A DNA stretch of 64,000 nucleotides, from positions 5,409-69,408 of the forward strand of contig JBGSNA010000221.1 of the NCBI GenBank assembly GCA_041739875.1, in the 5' to 3' direction. This stretch comes from JBBSJZ01 sp041739875 (GTDB taxonomy: Bacteria; Planctomycetota; Planctomycetia; Pirellulales; Pirellulaceae). Below the pieces are notes generated by a model that did not search any database, was not told the DNA's origin, and worked only from the letters and a program-made list of their open reading frames with translations. A program made the translations under genes and the position numbers. Position 1 is the stretch's first letter; each line of letters begins with the position of its first letter. Below are positions 1 through 8,448 of the stretch, in pieces.

Positions 1-1
1 C

Positions 2-763
2 GCCAAGCCGAATCGCAAGCCCAACAAAGGTTACGCTCCGACGTTTGAACAGCTCACTCAATTCCCCGGCCGCTTGGCCGACGCATCTAAATGGAAGGAC
101 TTGAGCGGAACGGATCGTCCAAAGAAACCATGGCTTAACGGCTTGCCCCGACACATATTTGTGTCGGATATGGGGGACGCGTTCTCACGAAAGCAGGATT
201 TCGACTTCCTGCGGGATGAAGTGCCCGCTTTCCAGACCCCAAAAGGGCAGCGGCACCTTTGGCTTTGGCTAACCAAGCGCCCACATATCATGGGACAGTT
301 CGCTGAGTTGATCGGTGGCTTTCCATCAAACGTTTGTGCCATGACGTCAGTGACCTCCAGTCGAAACCTGAGCCGTGTCGACGCTCTGAGAACTGTCGAC
401 GCTCAGGTTCGAGGCTTGTCTATCGAACCACTTTGGGAGTCAGTAGCTGACCGCATCGACTTAACCGGCATCGATTGGGTGATTGTCGGTGGCGAGAGCG
501 GAGCCAAGGCGAACGTAGAGCCGTTTCACCTGGAATGGGCGAGTGAGCTGCGAGACCTGTGCGAGAAACAGGGGGTCGCGTTCTTCATGAAGCAGATGGG
601 ACGCCGTCCAGTTCATAAGGGCGTCGAGCTAAAGCTCAAAGACGCGCACGGTGGTGATTGGAGCGAGTGGCCCCCAGAGCTTCGCGTTCGCGATATGCCG
701 TCCTACTCTCATCGGTACGCGTCGATGCGCGAGAGACATGCCCACGGCCTCCTGGCATCGTAG
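2..763 (+). CDS. DUF5131 (phage Gp37/Gp68-like) protein, 5' end outside window
   Basis: The frame is open from the first codon of the window and already reads as family sequence (PTFEQLTQFPGRLADASKWK) before any start codon, so the true start lies left of the window; the TTG at 74 is not the start. Segments PWLNGLPRHIFVSDMGDAFS, WLTKRP and VGGESG are typical of the DUF5131 / Gp37-Gp68 family, found in phages and integrated elements and related by sequence to radical-SAM-like folds; the biochemical role is unknown. It is the cargo gene farthest from the integrase and is convergent with the ATPase gene that ends at 889. Recognition of the family is firm; the function is not known. Confidence 0.8.
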   Translation, partial: AKPNRKPNKGYAPTFEQLTQFPGRLADASKWKDLSGTDRPKKPWLNGLPRHIFVSDMGDAFSRKQDFDFLRDEVPAFQTPKGQRHLWLWLTKRPHIMGQFAELIGGFPSNVCAMTSVTSSRNLSRVDALRTVDAQVRGLSIEPLWESVADRIDLTGIDWVIVGGESGAKANVEPFHLEWASELRDLCEKQGVAFFMKQMGRRPVHKGVELKLKDAHGGDWSEWPPELRVRDMPSYSHRYASMRERHAHGLLAS

Positions 764-888
764 CTCGCTATAGCAAACCGTTCGTACTCGGTCGGCTCCA
801 ACTGCCGGTAGTCGACCGAGCGTTGCCACCATGTGCTAACCCGAAGATGACGCCGCAGAAATCGCTGGGATCTGAGATCCCAACACCT

Positions 889-1851
889 CTACAACAGAAT
901 TGGACGTTGCCCTTCTTGTTCCCTAATCTCTTGGCGATGACGTTCCGCCTGCAATTGAAGTGTGCCCATGACACCCTCACCATAGTACTCGGTCGACATT
1001 TGTGGCGGATCTACGAAGAAGCGTTGCGTTTCCGCCGCGTCACCAACTTTGAACCAACAGTCGTTAGTTCGCTTAATCACAAGTGGTTTGGCATTTGGCT
1101 GCCTGGGTTTAGCACAATCAAACCGCAGCCATCCTTCCAGATTCATGGTTCCAAGCGAGAAGCACGAGTAGAATTTCTCGGGGAACCAATTTGCGATGTC
1201 AGCTTTCTGCGGTGGAATCAACGCTCGATATTGCGAATTGAACGCCGCGCCACGAAAGTGGTGCGTCAACCAAACAGGACATGAATGCCTACCCGCAAAA
1301 AGCTTCAGGCCAGTCAAGTAGCTCTTTAGTCTCTTTGCAAGATGAATATGTGGTTTTTCGGCTCGAACAGTGCTTTCCGATGCGTTAATGTAGGTATCAA
1401 GACCGTCAATGACGATGCCGCTCAGTTTGGTGTTTTTTCCAAGCTTTTGCGAAATGGAATCGCCGTGTATACGGAATTTTCCATCCCGATTGCACGTGGG
1501 GGCGTACTCCTCTTTGAAAACCATGAGGCCTCGCTGGACCAACATTTCAACTGTGGCCGCCGAAGTCTGCCCAGCACCCAGTTCCTCAATGTTGTTTATT
1601 CGCTTAACCAGGAAATCGCTTATGCGATCCACAAAGCGACGAGGTGCCTCACCAAATGCCAACACTGCAATTTTCCCCGTATCCGAACCATTGCGACTGG
1701 GGCTACATCCGTCGATCAACATTTTCCCCGTAATTCCGGCGAGAAGTGTAGATCCTCCAGCACCAGTTGGGTGAAGTATTGCATTGAGTCGAGTGTGATC
1801 AAGTTGAACGTTAAGCAATGACAATATCGGATCGTTATCTAGTCCTGACAT
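889..1851 (-). CDS. RecA/RepA-like ATPase-fold protein with degenerate Walker A
   Basis: 320 residues. Residues 27-35 read HPTGAGGST in the position of a P-loop, but the invariant lysine of GxxxxGK[ST] is Gly. A Walker B-like strand GIVIDGLD lies at 145-152, and PVWLTHHFRG further on resembles the sensor strand of RecA/KaiC/RepA-type ATPases. The start codon lies 13 nt inside the upstream zinc-finger gene, so the two are probably co-translated. By context (integrase and Rep-like gene) it may be a replicative helicase or loader relative of the element. Whether it hydrolyses ATP is doubtful. Fold assignment is inference from motif spacing only. Confidence 0.55.
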   Translation of the reverse strand: MSGLDNDPILSLLNVQLDHTRLNAILHPTGAGGSTLLAGITGKMLIDGCSPSRNGSDTGKIAVLAFGEAPRRFVDRISDFLVKRINNIEELGAGQTSAATVEMLVQRGLMVFKEEYAPTCNRDGKFRIHGDSISQKLGKNTKLSGIVIDGLDTYINASESTVRAEKPHIHLAKRLKSYLTGLKLFAGRHSCPVWLTHHFRGAAFNSQYRALIPPQKADIANWFPEKFYSCFSLGTMNLEGWLRFDCAKPRQPNAKPLVIKRTNDCWFKVGDAAETQRFFVDPPQMSTEYYGEGVMGTLQLQAERHRQEIREQEGQRPILL

Positions 1852-3296
1852 TCTTGTACTTCTTGTTTGAATTTTGCAGTTAGTCGCCTGTGGTCGCGTT
1901 CACTTAAACTGAATCCACGTTGTTGCATGGCTTTTTGGGTGGCTGTTCGTCCCGGTGGCCTGCCGGTTTGCGACAACAGTTCCATGAGGATTGGCCTCGC
2001 TTCGTTCCATAACTCGTCCGTGGGCTGGGCCTCTGCGTGGCGACGTTCATTGGCTCTTTTAAGCTTAATTTGTCGGTTATACTGCCTTATTCTACGTGCC
2101 GGGTTCCGAGTCAATTGTGGCGTAGAAGGTGTTCTTACGGCATGTCCACGCCACGAGCCAAATCGATCGTACGTTCGCATTCCGCCGATTGCAGCGAGGT
2201 ACCCGGAAAGTGTGGTTGGAGGAACCCAGTTCCAATCTGGGGCAACAAGGAATCCTTCGATACCACTTTCCCTTCGTTCTCGATCCATCCCAGGACTTGT
2301 TCCACAAATGAGAGATCGAAAGCAACTGCTCCTATCCGTTGTTTGCAAGTCAATGTCGAATCGAAGCGGAACGAAATTGGGGTTGCCCCAGTAAGGAGCG
2401 ATTGAGGCAGGGACCGTCAGATCTTCAGATGACTGCCTAATACTGCTGAGCAAAGGCTCAGCTGCCGCATCAGGAATTGGCATGAGTAATGCCGTTCGAA
2501 GTACTCCAGTTATTGCGTCCGGGTTTAAGTCCAGAAATCCATCTTCGAAGTAGGGTTGCCCACCAAACGAAGGCAAGAATTGTGAACTCAACATTCCTCC
2601 CGTTGCACCGAGCCGGGTGGCAAGTTGGCGCATATGCGATGTCACAATCCGCTTCATTGCAAGGCAAGATTGCCGTGCACGAGGATTGTTAATTAAATCA
2701 CCGGGATCATCACTGACCAGAGTGTGAAGCGAGATAAGCGCAAACACAGTATTGGAATCACTGAACCGGTTTGTAAGTTCGATTGAGAGCTGCACCGCCT
2801 CACGTGATAGACAGAATGGACACAATGCGTTTTGCCGACACACGAGCGAGGGCGTCGTGGATTCCGTGTCGATCAAATAAAGGCTGTTAGGGCAGTTCAA
2901 ACGCAACATTGCTTGACGCCGTCGCTTGCTTGCAAGAAACCGAATTTGCGATTGCAACGCATGCACATGGAAAAACTGAAACGCTCTCGCCCATGCGAGC
3001 GGCTTGTTGATGGTATTTTGTTCGCTCGGATGTTGAATTTGGCTTGGTGAGGGAAGGTGAAGCAATGGATGTCCGCTATTGGCGAGCCTCCGGAACGGCC
3101 ATGCAGCTTTACTACGCATGGCTGATCCAAGAACCAAATCGCGGCATGCCCAATCGTCTGGCCGGTTGCCAAATGCCAATACTCTGGGAACGTTGCACCA
3201 AGCTTCGGCAGTACGTTCCAACCACAATGGCCCGCCACGTTTTCCAATAACGTCGTATCCGTTGATGGCGTCAGTTATTTCGTATGTTATTTCCAT
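1839..3296 (-). CDS. zinc-finger protein resembling rolling-circle plasmid Rep proteins
   Basis: 485 residues. The clearest motif is C153-x5-C159-P-F-C162-x3-R followed by a helix and a hydrophobic strand (VFALISLHTLV). The same arrangement precedes the catalytic strand in Rep_1-type rolling-circle initiators. The expected HUH (HxH) metal motif after it is not visible; the corresponding stretch reads GQPYFEDGFLDL. The C-terminus (about 425-485) is basic and predicted helical (GRPPGRTATQKAMQQRGFSL), suggesting a helix-turn-helix. It lies between the integrase and the ATPase in one minus-strand operon. It could be a diverged replication initiator or a DNA-binding accessory protein. The Rep relation is a weak inference; that it is a real gene is likely. 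Confidence 0.5.
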   Translation of the reverse strand: MEITYEITDAINGYDVIGKRGGPLWLERTAEAWCNVPRVLAFGNRPDDWACRDLVLGSAMRSKAAWPFRRLANSGHPLLHLPSPSQIQHPSEQNTINKPLAWARAFQFFHVHALQSQIRFLASKRRRQAMLRLNCPNSLYLIDTESTTPSLVCRQNALCPFCLSREAVQLSIELTNRFSDSNTVFALISLHTLVSDDPGDLINNPRARQSCLAMKRIVTSHMRQLATRLGATGGMLSSQFLPSFGGQPYFEDGFLDLNPDAITGVLRTALLMPIPDAAAEPLLSSIRQSSEDLTVPASIAPYWGNPNFVPLRFDIDLQTTDRSSCFRSLICGTSPGMDRERRESGIEGFLVAPDWNWVPPTTLSGYLAAIGGMRTYDRFGSWRGHAVRTPSTPQLTRNPARRIRQYNRQIKLKRANERRHAEAQPTDELWNEARPILMELLSQTGRPPGRTATQKAMQQRGFSLSERDHRRLTAKFKQEVQECQD

Positions 3297-3329
3297 TGCT
3301 GCAACTTTCGAGTTGTCAAATATCCTGGG

Positions 3330-4640
3330 TCAGCCAATTTCTCGAACAACTTCCCGAGCCTTCTCGGCATCCCGTTCGGCATAAATTTGTGTTACGTCGG
3401 CTGCAGCGTGCCCAAGAATGACTTGAGCCGCTTCCAGGCCAAAACGCTTGCGAACTTCTGTGCCGCGAGTGTGACGAAGCTGGTTGGGATGCCAGCGATG
3501 TTCTCGCTCCCAGCTTTTCAATTCTTCTCGCTGATCAGTGGACAGCCGCCGTAAACGGTCCGCTTTGGATTCTCCGTCCGCTTGCCCAATTGGTTCAGGG
3601 GCTGGAAAGGCGCTGTCACAGGCGTGGTAGATTGCCTTGCGGTAAGAAGCTGAATCGAATTCATAGGCGGCAGATCGCTTTTGCTTTTCACCGCATCGAT
3701 CTTGCATGGATCTTTTCCCGCGACGGTTGCCGCAGCTCACGGGTGTTTTTCGACGATCTGACTTGAGTTGCCGACGCTGTTCCAAAGACTCGGCCATTGA
3801 AAAACACACTGCTTCAGATGGACGCAGCAGGTACGGCATAAGTAACGCTTGGGCGTCAGGACCGATGTAGATCGTTCGGCTCCGACCGTGGTGCTCGGTT
3901 TTGTGGCCGCTCACGCGATACTCCCAAACTTCGTTTGACCGATCCACGTCCTGCGGCGTCAATGTGCAGACTTCGCCCGGACGGGCACCGGTAAGTAGTT
4001 GGAATCGAACCATGTCCGCGGTAACCGGCGGCAAGAGCGGCAGTGTCAACTCAACGACCTTTAAGTCGACTGGCCCAATCGGGTCTGGCTCCCGGCATTC
4101 ACATCGACCTTTCCGCAGGCCATCTACGGCGAGCAGCGCCTGGTACACACCAGCAGGTACAAGCTCTTCGCTGACGCCCCACTTGAAGATCCGTTTAAGC
4201 CGACCAGCATTTTTGTTGACCGTCGGTCGGGATTGCCCCCGGCTGATCCATTCTTGACGAACCACTTTGAAGGCTAGCGGTCCGAATTGGTTCACCGGAA
4301 GGTGTCCATAGAGCCGACGAAGAGTCCTCATGATGTTCTTGAAGGCATCGAGCTCGTTCGTGGGCTCGCCATTCTTGACGTACCAGATCTTGGCATGCTC
4401 CAAGAAAGCGGCGAGCAATTCGACGACCGTGATGGCCGATTCATCAGCGGATGAACGATCAGGCTCAGGATTTCGGCCAGTCATCGCGTGTTCAGCGATT
4501 AGCTGAGCGTATCGCGACGTACTGTCAGCCGAGTTGAACTCACCGAGGTAATGATCTCGACCGTCTATCGTAACGATCGCTTGCCCGGTTGCCTTGTGAA
4601 GGCGGTAAGAAGGGGGCGTACCCCGTTTTCGACGTGCCAT
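3330..4640 (-). CDS. tyrosine recombinase / phage-type integrase
   Basis: The start is set at the ATG giving MARRKRGTPPSYRLHKATG (436 aa), the usual N-terminus of planctomycete integrases; an in-frame upstream start at 4706 would add 22 unlikely residues. Catalytic-domain landmarks are Arg in LTGARPGEVCTL (about 220), NQLRHTRGTEVRK (about 386-398), LGHAAADVTQIYAERD with the nucleophilic Tyr near 420. In the HxxR box the His position is Asn (N-Q-L-R), with His following the Arg. An SAM-like core-binding region precedes the domain. It is adjacent to the 3' end of tRNA-Asp, the standard place for an integrase of an element inserted in a tRNA gene. It probably catalyses integration and excision of the element to its left. 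Confidence 0.93.
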   Translation of the reverse strand: MARRKRGTPPSYRLHKATGQAIVTIDGRDHYLGEFNSADSTSRYAQLIAEHAMTGRNPEPDRSSADESAITVVELLAAFLEHAKIWYVKNGEPTNELDAFKNIMRTLRRLYGHLPVNQFGPLAFKVVRQEWISRGQSRPTVNKNAGRLKRIFKWGVSEELVPAGVYQALLAVDGLRKGRCECREPDPIGPVDLKVVELTLPLLPPVTADMVRFQLLTGARPGEVCTLTPQDVDRSNEVWEYRVSGHKTEHHGRSRTIYIGPDAQALLMPYLLRPSEAVCFSMAESLEQRRQLKSDRRKTPVSCGNRRGKRSMQDRCGEKQKRSAAYEFDSASYRKAIYHACDSAFPAPEPIGQADGESKADRLRRLSTDQREELKSWEREHRWHPNQLRHTRGTEVRKRFGLEAAQVILGHAAADVTQIYAERDAEKAREVVREIG

Positions 4641-4715
4641 GTGCTGCGCTACCAAAGAATCCGGTAGTGCTACCGGATTAAATCTGGGAAAGCGCCGCAC
4701 GAGCACATGCTCGGT

Positions 4716-4790
4716 ATCAACGTAAAGTGTTGATTCAGCTGGGTTTAAGAAAACGACGCGGACGGGGCTCGAACCCGCAACCTCCGGATC
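4716..4790. other. putative attachment site of the integrated element at tRNA-Asp
   Basis: The integrase gene start faces the 3' end of tRNA-Asp at about 110 bp, so the crossover is expected in the 3' half of the tRNA (4754 to about 4790), with the intact tRNA kept by the host. A short inverted repeat, ATCAAC (4716-4721) and GTTGAT (4729-4734), lies between the two genes and could be an arm-type or operator site. The second att copy would be left of the window and cannot be seen, so core length is unknown. Confidence 0.4.
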
Positions 4791-4827
4791 GACAGTCCGG
4801 GGCTCTAACCAATTGAGCTACCGCGCC
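4754..4827 (-). tRNA. tRNA-Asp (GTC)
   Basis: On the minus strand the 74-nt gene begins GGCGCGG and ends CCGCGTC plus discriminator G. The acceptor stem pairs with one G-U. The D-arm contains AGCTCAATTGGTTAGAGC, the anticodon stem is CCGGA/TCCGG around loop CTGTCGA (anticodon GTC), and the T-loop is GTTCGAGCC-like. CCA is not encoded. An imperfect hairpin (CGAACGA/TCGTTCG, 4832-4848) lies just upstream of the 5' end. Confidence 0.96.
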
Positions 4828-5015
4828 TTTGCGAACGAATTTCGTTCGGCCGAGGCAGGATTATATCGGCAGGATTCTCGCTCGCAAGTCCGTCACGGCC
4901 AGGTTCTTGCATTCAATTGTTTGCGACAGCGTGGATTGCTCCGATCGTGCCGACCTTGAGGCTTGATCCTAGCCAAATTGCCCTGGTTTTGCGTAAAACA
5001 AAGCCAATTCGAACT

Positions 5016-5030
5016 TCGACGTGACGTCGA
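5016..5030. promoter_or_regulatory. 15-bp palindrome, possible operator
   Basis: TCGACGT-G-ACGTCGA is a perfect 7-bp inverted repeat around one central base, about 70 bp upstream of the small gene at 5098. The size and symmetry suit a dimeric regulator site. No other copy was noticed nearby, so this may be chance. Confidence 0.2.
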
Positions 5031-5097
5031 TATGACCTAGGTTTGCCTAACAAGTCCGCGTCGCAGAGACCCTAAACCGTGCTTTGGGGTTCAACAA

Positions 5098-5283
5098 TTG
5101 ACTGGGTTACTCATGATTTTCGAAATTCTCGCCATGTTTTCGCTCAGTGATTGGTTCAACGACGCTGTCGCGGAATTTGTTCATTACTTCAACAACATGA
5201 ATACCAAGCAGTGGGGTATCGTCTCCGCAGCATCAGTGGCTTTTGGCTTCCTGTGCATGAAGGGACACTCCATTCGCGGGTAA
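5098..5283 (+). CDS. small conserved-looking protein with C-terminal hydrophobic segment
   Basis: 61 residues from a TTG preceded by GGGG at a suitable distance, or 56 residues from the ATG at 5113. The N-terminal part is amphipathic (LSDWFNDAVAEFVHYFNN). Residues of about 38-56 form a short hydrophobic stretch (GIVSAASVAFGFLCMKG) that could sit in the membrane. I do not recognise a named family. It stands alone between tRNA-Asp and the next operon, with 269 bp before the next gene. That stretch contains TATAAT at 5453-5458, a possible -10 element for the downstream genes, but no clear -35. Confidence 0.45.
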   Translation: MTGLLMIFEILAMFSLSDWFNDAVAEFVHYFNNMNTKQWGIVSAASVAFGFLCMKGHSIRG

Positions 5284-5551
5284 TTGCGATACTTTCGCGA
5301 GGCCATTGTCCTCCGACATGTGTCATTCTCTGTCGCCACAGCCGGTTAAAAAAATTCGTAGCGAGTCTGCGGTGCAATAAAACCATCGGATTCGACTCGG
5401 TCCCAATCGGAATCTCTCGGACGAACCTAGCGCCGTCGTCCTACCCGGCCGCTATAATTCGACTCACACTTACGGCGATGCCTTGCGCCCGGTGCGGCTA
5501 GGCACTCGATCGCCGATACCGTTTGGGTTTCTCCTACCGGAGTCGTTTCCA

Positions 5552-5878
5552 ATGCCACTGTACGAAATCGAAACTGACTCACACATCATCATCACCTGGG
5601 CTGATGACGAGTCGGGGGCTCGCGAAGTTGTTGCGGACGCTTATCCCCACGACGAATTGATGCGGTTGACGAAGCGCCCGCGAGATACCTGGGTCATAAG
5701 CAAAGGTGCTTTGGGGCTTACCAATTCGCGTATCGACCCCTGTATGGTCGCACGGGATTGCTTGAGCAAGTCAGCCGGTGACAAGGTCAACGCGATTCGC
5801 TTGTACCGTCTGGAAACAGGCAGTGACTTGGAGAGCGCACGCAAAGCCATCGAATCAAATATGGTTATGGGTTGGTAG
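5552..5878 (+). CDS. small protein with ribosomal L7/L12 C-terminal-like helix
   Basis: 108 residues. The start ATG at 5552 follows GGAG at 10 nt; the frame is open further upstream but reads as non-coding there. The C-terminus, VNAIRLYRLETGSDLESARKAIE, has the pattern of the L7/L12 C-terminal domain (IK.VR..TGLGLKEAK..VE), which recurs in small uncharacterised bacterial proteins. The N-terminal half (YEIETDSHIIITWADDE) appears to be a small beta-rich domain. Its last 7 nt overlap the start of the following lipoprotein gene, suggesting translational coupling. Function unknown. Confidence 0.65.
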   Translation: MPLYEIETDSHIIITWADDESGAREVVADAYPHDELMRLTKRPRDTWVISKGALGLTNSRIDPCMVARDCLSKSAGDKVNAIRLYRLETGSDLESARKAIESNMVMGW

Positions 5879-8448
5879 CGTTACACCATCGAGCAGGCCA
5901 ACATCAACGAGCATGGGCACGACCTACAGTCATTTTGTGGCTGATTGCTGCCATTATGCCTTGGATTACAGGTTGTGATGGATGCCGCGGCCCAGGTTCA
6001 ACGCCTACCGATGCTCCCAATGAGTCACCGGTCCAGGACTTCACTTCGCTACCACCGCGGCCGTTTCCGAACGACAGTGCCGCATCTCAAAACGCGGTCA
6101 AGCCGGGGCATTGGTTCACAGCTTCCGTGCCGCTTCGAAGCAACAAGATCGACGCCCGCGGAAGTTTGCGTAGCGACGTGAAGTTATCTGGCCGTAGCAA
6201 CTTGAATACCGGATTCGGCGGCACGGAGGCTGGATCAACCGAAAGCGCCAATCGAACGTCGCTTAGCAGTGAGAGATCGGCTGTCTTGCCAAAAAGCCAA
6301 ATGAGGCGTTTTGATACACGGATACTTGCTCCCCGCGTAAATACCCAAGGTCAACCGCTACTACTATCCAGTCGGTTCGTGACGAGCAGCGGCAATGCGT
6401 ACGTCGATAGCAGGTCGCAACCGTGCAACGTCCTTGAACCGCACGAGTATTTTGCCGTCGTGCTCACGCGATCGCCCGAGCGATTCGCGAGGCTAAAAAC
6501 GAGTGACTGGGTGCGTCCGTTTATGGACACAAATTCCGGCGCACCCGCCAGCATTCATTATCGACTCGTATTCCCGTTCGAAGAGGGAGTCTTGCCTCTT
6601 TCGAGCACCATACTTGATTGGACGCAAACGTCGGTTGTCATTTGGGACGACATGCCAGCAGATGCCTTGACGCCAGCGCAGTTGCAAGCGCTGCGTGATT
6701 GGATCTATTTCGGTGGCCGACTCATTGTCAACGGTTCCGATGGCACCGACGCGCTCGTTACCAGTTCGCTTGAGCCACTATTGCCAATCAAGTCCACTGG
6801 CAATATCGAATTGGATGTCGATTCGACAACGACGTTACTCAAGCAGTGGTCGGTCGCGGAGGACGATTCAACGAGTCATCAGATCACAGTCATGGGGGGG
6901 CTTTCCAGTCGTATTGCGGCGGGCGGTTCACGCCGGCCAGATGCAGTTGCTGTGGCCGGAACAGACGACTTGGTAACGTTGGTCCCAGTCGGTGGCGGAA
7001 TGATCTGCCAAAGTCGCTTTGATCTGACGAGTGGATGGCTTGCGAATTGGAAGTCGTTCGACAGCTTTTTTAACGCGGCAATTTTGGGACGGCCGCCACG
7101 CAAATTTGTCTTGACCGATACAGTTATCCGCAACCGTTCCGTCGAAGTGGACGCAAGCGGATTCGCCATGGTCGCCCAAATGTTTCAAGACGACACGCTA
7201 CAAGACTCCTACTTGCCAGCCATCAACACGTCACTTCGGTTTCTCGCTCGCGATGCCGTCTTGAGCTCCAAAGTTGTGAGCCAGTCATCCGAAGACACTA
7301 CCTCGCAAACGGATTCATATCAAGATCCAACGAATAGCGAAGACAGCATCACCACCCAGGGCACGATCGAGTCGAAGGTGACAACGCAGGAGACGCTGGG
7401 CTTAACTCGCATCGACCCCGTCTCAGGTGTCGCGGGCTGGACCGACGAAAGTGACGTGATGTCGCACTTGATCGGAACGCTGAGAAGCGAATCCGGAATT
7501 GAGATTCCGAAGTCGTCGTTAGTGATTCGGTCCCTGGGGATTTACCTGTTTCTGCTAGTGCCAGTGAACTATCTCCTATTTCGATTTCTCGGGCGGCTCG
7601 AGTACGCATGGCTAGCTGCGCCGGTGATCGCGATCCTCGGTGCCGTCTGGGTCGCTCGAGAAGCACAGTTGGACATAGGTTTCGCGAGGAGCCAAACAGA
7701 GCTGGCGTTGCTCGAGGTCCCATCGAATTATTCACGTGGCCATTTAACTCGCGCTATCGCGATCTACAATTCGCTCTCGACTCGATACGATATCCTGTTT
7801 GATCATCCGGAGGCGGTTGCAGCACCGGTGGGAGTTTTCGATCGTAGCGGATTGGAAAGCGACGTCATCTTCGCGACATCGACGGGTGATGGGGCACAAC
7901 TAAACGGCATCGGGATCAACAGTAACCAAGTCCGTTTGCTGCACACCGAAGAGATCATCGACATCGGCGGATTGATTCGACGCGACGGCGAATTCGTCGT
8001 CAATGAAACGAGTTATGATTTAGTCGACATGTTTGTCGTTGAAAAATTGTCGACTAGTCGTTCGCGAGTGGCGTCGGTGGCAAATTGTGCCGCCGGCGGT
8101 CGTGCGGCACTGCGATTTCGCGATGCAGAGGGCATGCTCGTTTCAAGCGACATGCCGATGCAAACGGCGACATTGGTCCGGCGCCTTGTGAATAAGGACG
8201 CCATCCCTGTCGGAGCGGCGCGTGTTGTTGCTCGCATCGAGGGTGCCCCAACGGGAATGAACGTCGTTCCTGAAACGAACCAGCGGACATCTCAAACCAT
8301 TTTGGTGGCGCACTTGAGCTATGGTCGCGTCTTGTTGGCCGATGCTGGCGACAAGCCAACTCCCGACGCAAACTTGATCGGTCCGTTGCTGAAGGACCGC
8401 CCAATCGACTTCAATGAACCCGATGTAATCATACGAGACGAGCCATGA
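5872..8448 (+). CDS. large lipoprotein with GATase-like segment and membrane anchors
   Basis: 858 residues from TTG 5872, chosen because it keeps a basic N-region before the lipoprotein signal VILWLIAAIMPWITG-C35 (lipobox ITGC). A segment around 255-290, DALTPAQLQALRDWIYFGGRLIVNG, matches the glutamine-amidotransferase-like module seen in DUF4350/GldG-like ABC accessory proteins. Two hydrophobic segments lie near 549-600 (GIYLFLLVPVNYLLFRFLG and AWLAAPVIAILGAVWVA). The stop overlaps the ABC ATPase start by 4 nt (ATGA), so the two gene products probably act together at the inner membrane. The exact role and the substrate are not evident. Confidence 0.75.
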   Translation: MVALHHRAGQHQRAWARPTVILWLIAAIMPWITGCDGCRGPGSTPTDAPNESPVQDFTSLPPRPFPNDSAASQNAVKPGHWFTASVPLRSNKIDARGSLRSDVKLSGRSNLNTGFGGTEAGSTESANRTSLSSERSAVLPKSQMRRFDTRILAPRVNTQGQPLLLSSRFVTSSGNAYVDSRSQPCNVLEPHEYFAVVLTRSPERFARLKTSDWVRPFMDTNSGAPASIHYRLVFPFEEGVLPLSSTILDWTQTSVVIWDDMPADALTPAQLQALRDWIYFGGRLIVNGSDGTDALVTSSLEPLLPIKSTGNIELDVDSTTTLLKQWSVAEDDSTSHQITVMGGLSSRIAAGGSRRPDAVAVAGTDDLVTLVPVGGGMICQSRFDLTSGWLANWKSFDSFFNAAILGRPPRKFVLTDTVIRNRSVEVDASGFAMVAQMFQDDTLQDSYLPAINTSLRFLARDAVLSSKVVSQSSEDTTSQTDSYQDPTNSEDSITTQGTIESKVTTQETLGLTRIDPVSGVAGWTDESDVMSHLIGTLRSESGIEIPKSSLVIRSLGIYLFLLVPVNYLLFRFLGRLEYAWLAAPVIAILGAVWVAREAQLDIGFARSQTELALLEVPSNYSRGHLTRAIAIYNSLSTRYDILFDHPEAVAAPVGVFDRSGLESDVIFATSTGDGAQLNGIGINSNQVRLLHTEEIIDIGGLIRRDGEFVVNETSYDLVDMFVVEKLSTSRSRVASVANCAAGGRAALRFRDAEGMLVSSDMPMQTATLVRRLVNKDAIPVGAARVVARIEGAPTGMNVVPETNQRTSQTILVAHLSYGRVLLADAGDKPTPDANLIGPLLKDRPIDFNEPDVIIRDEP

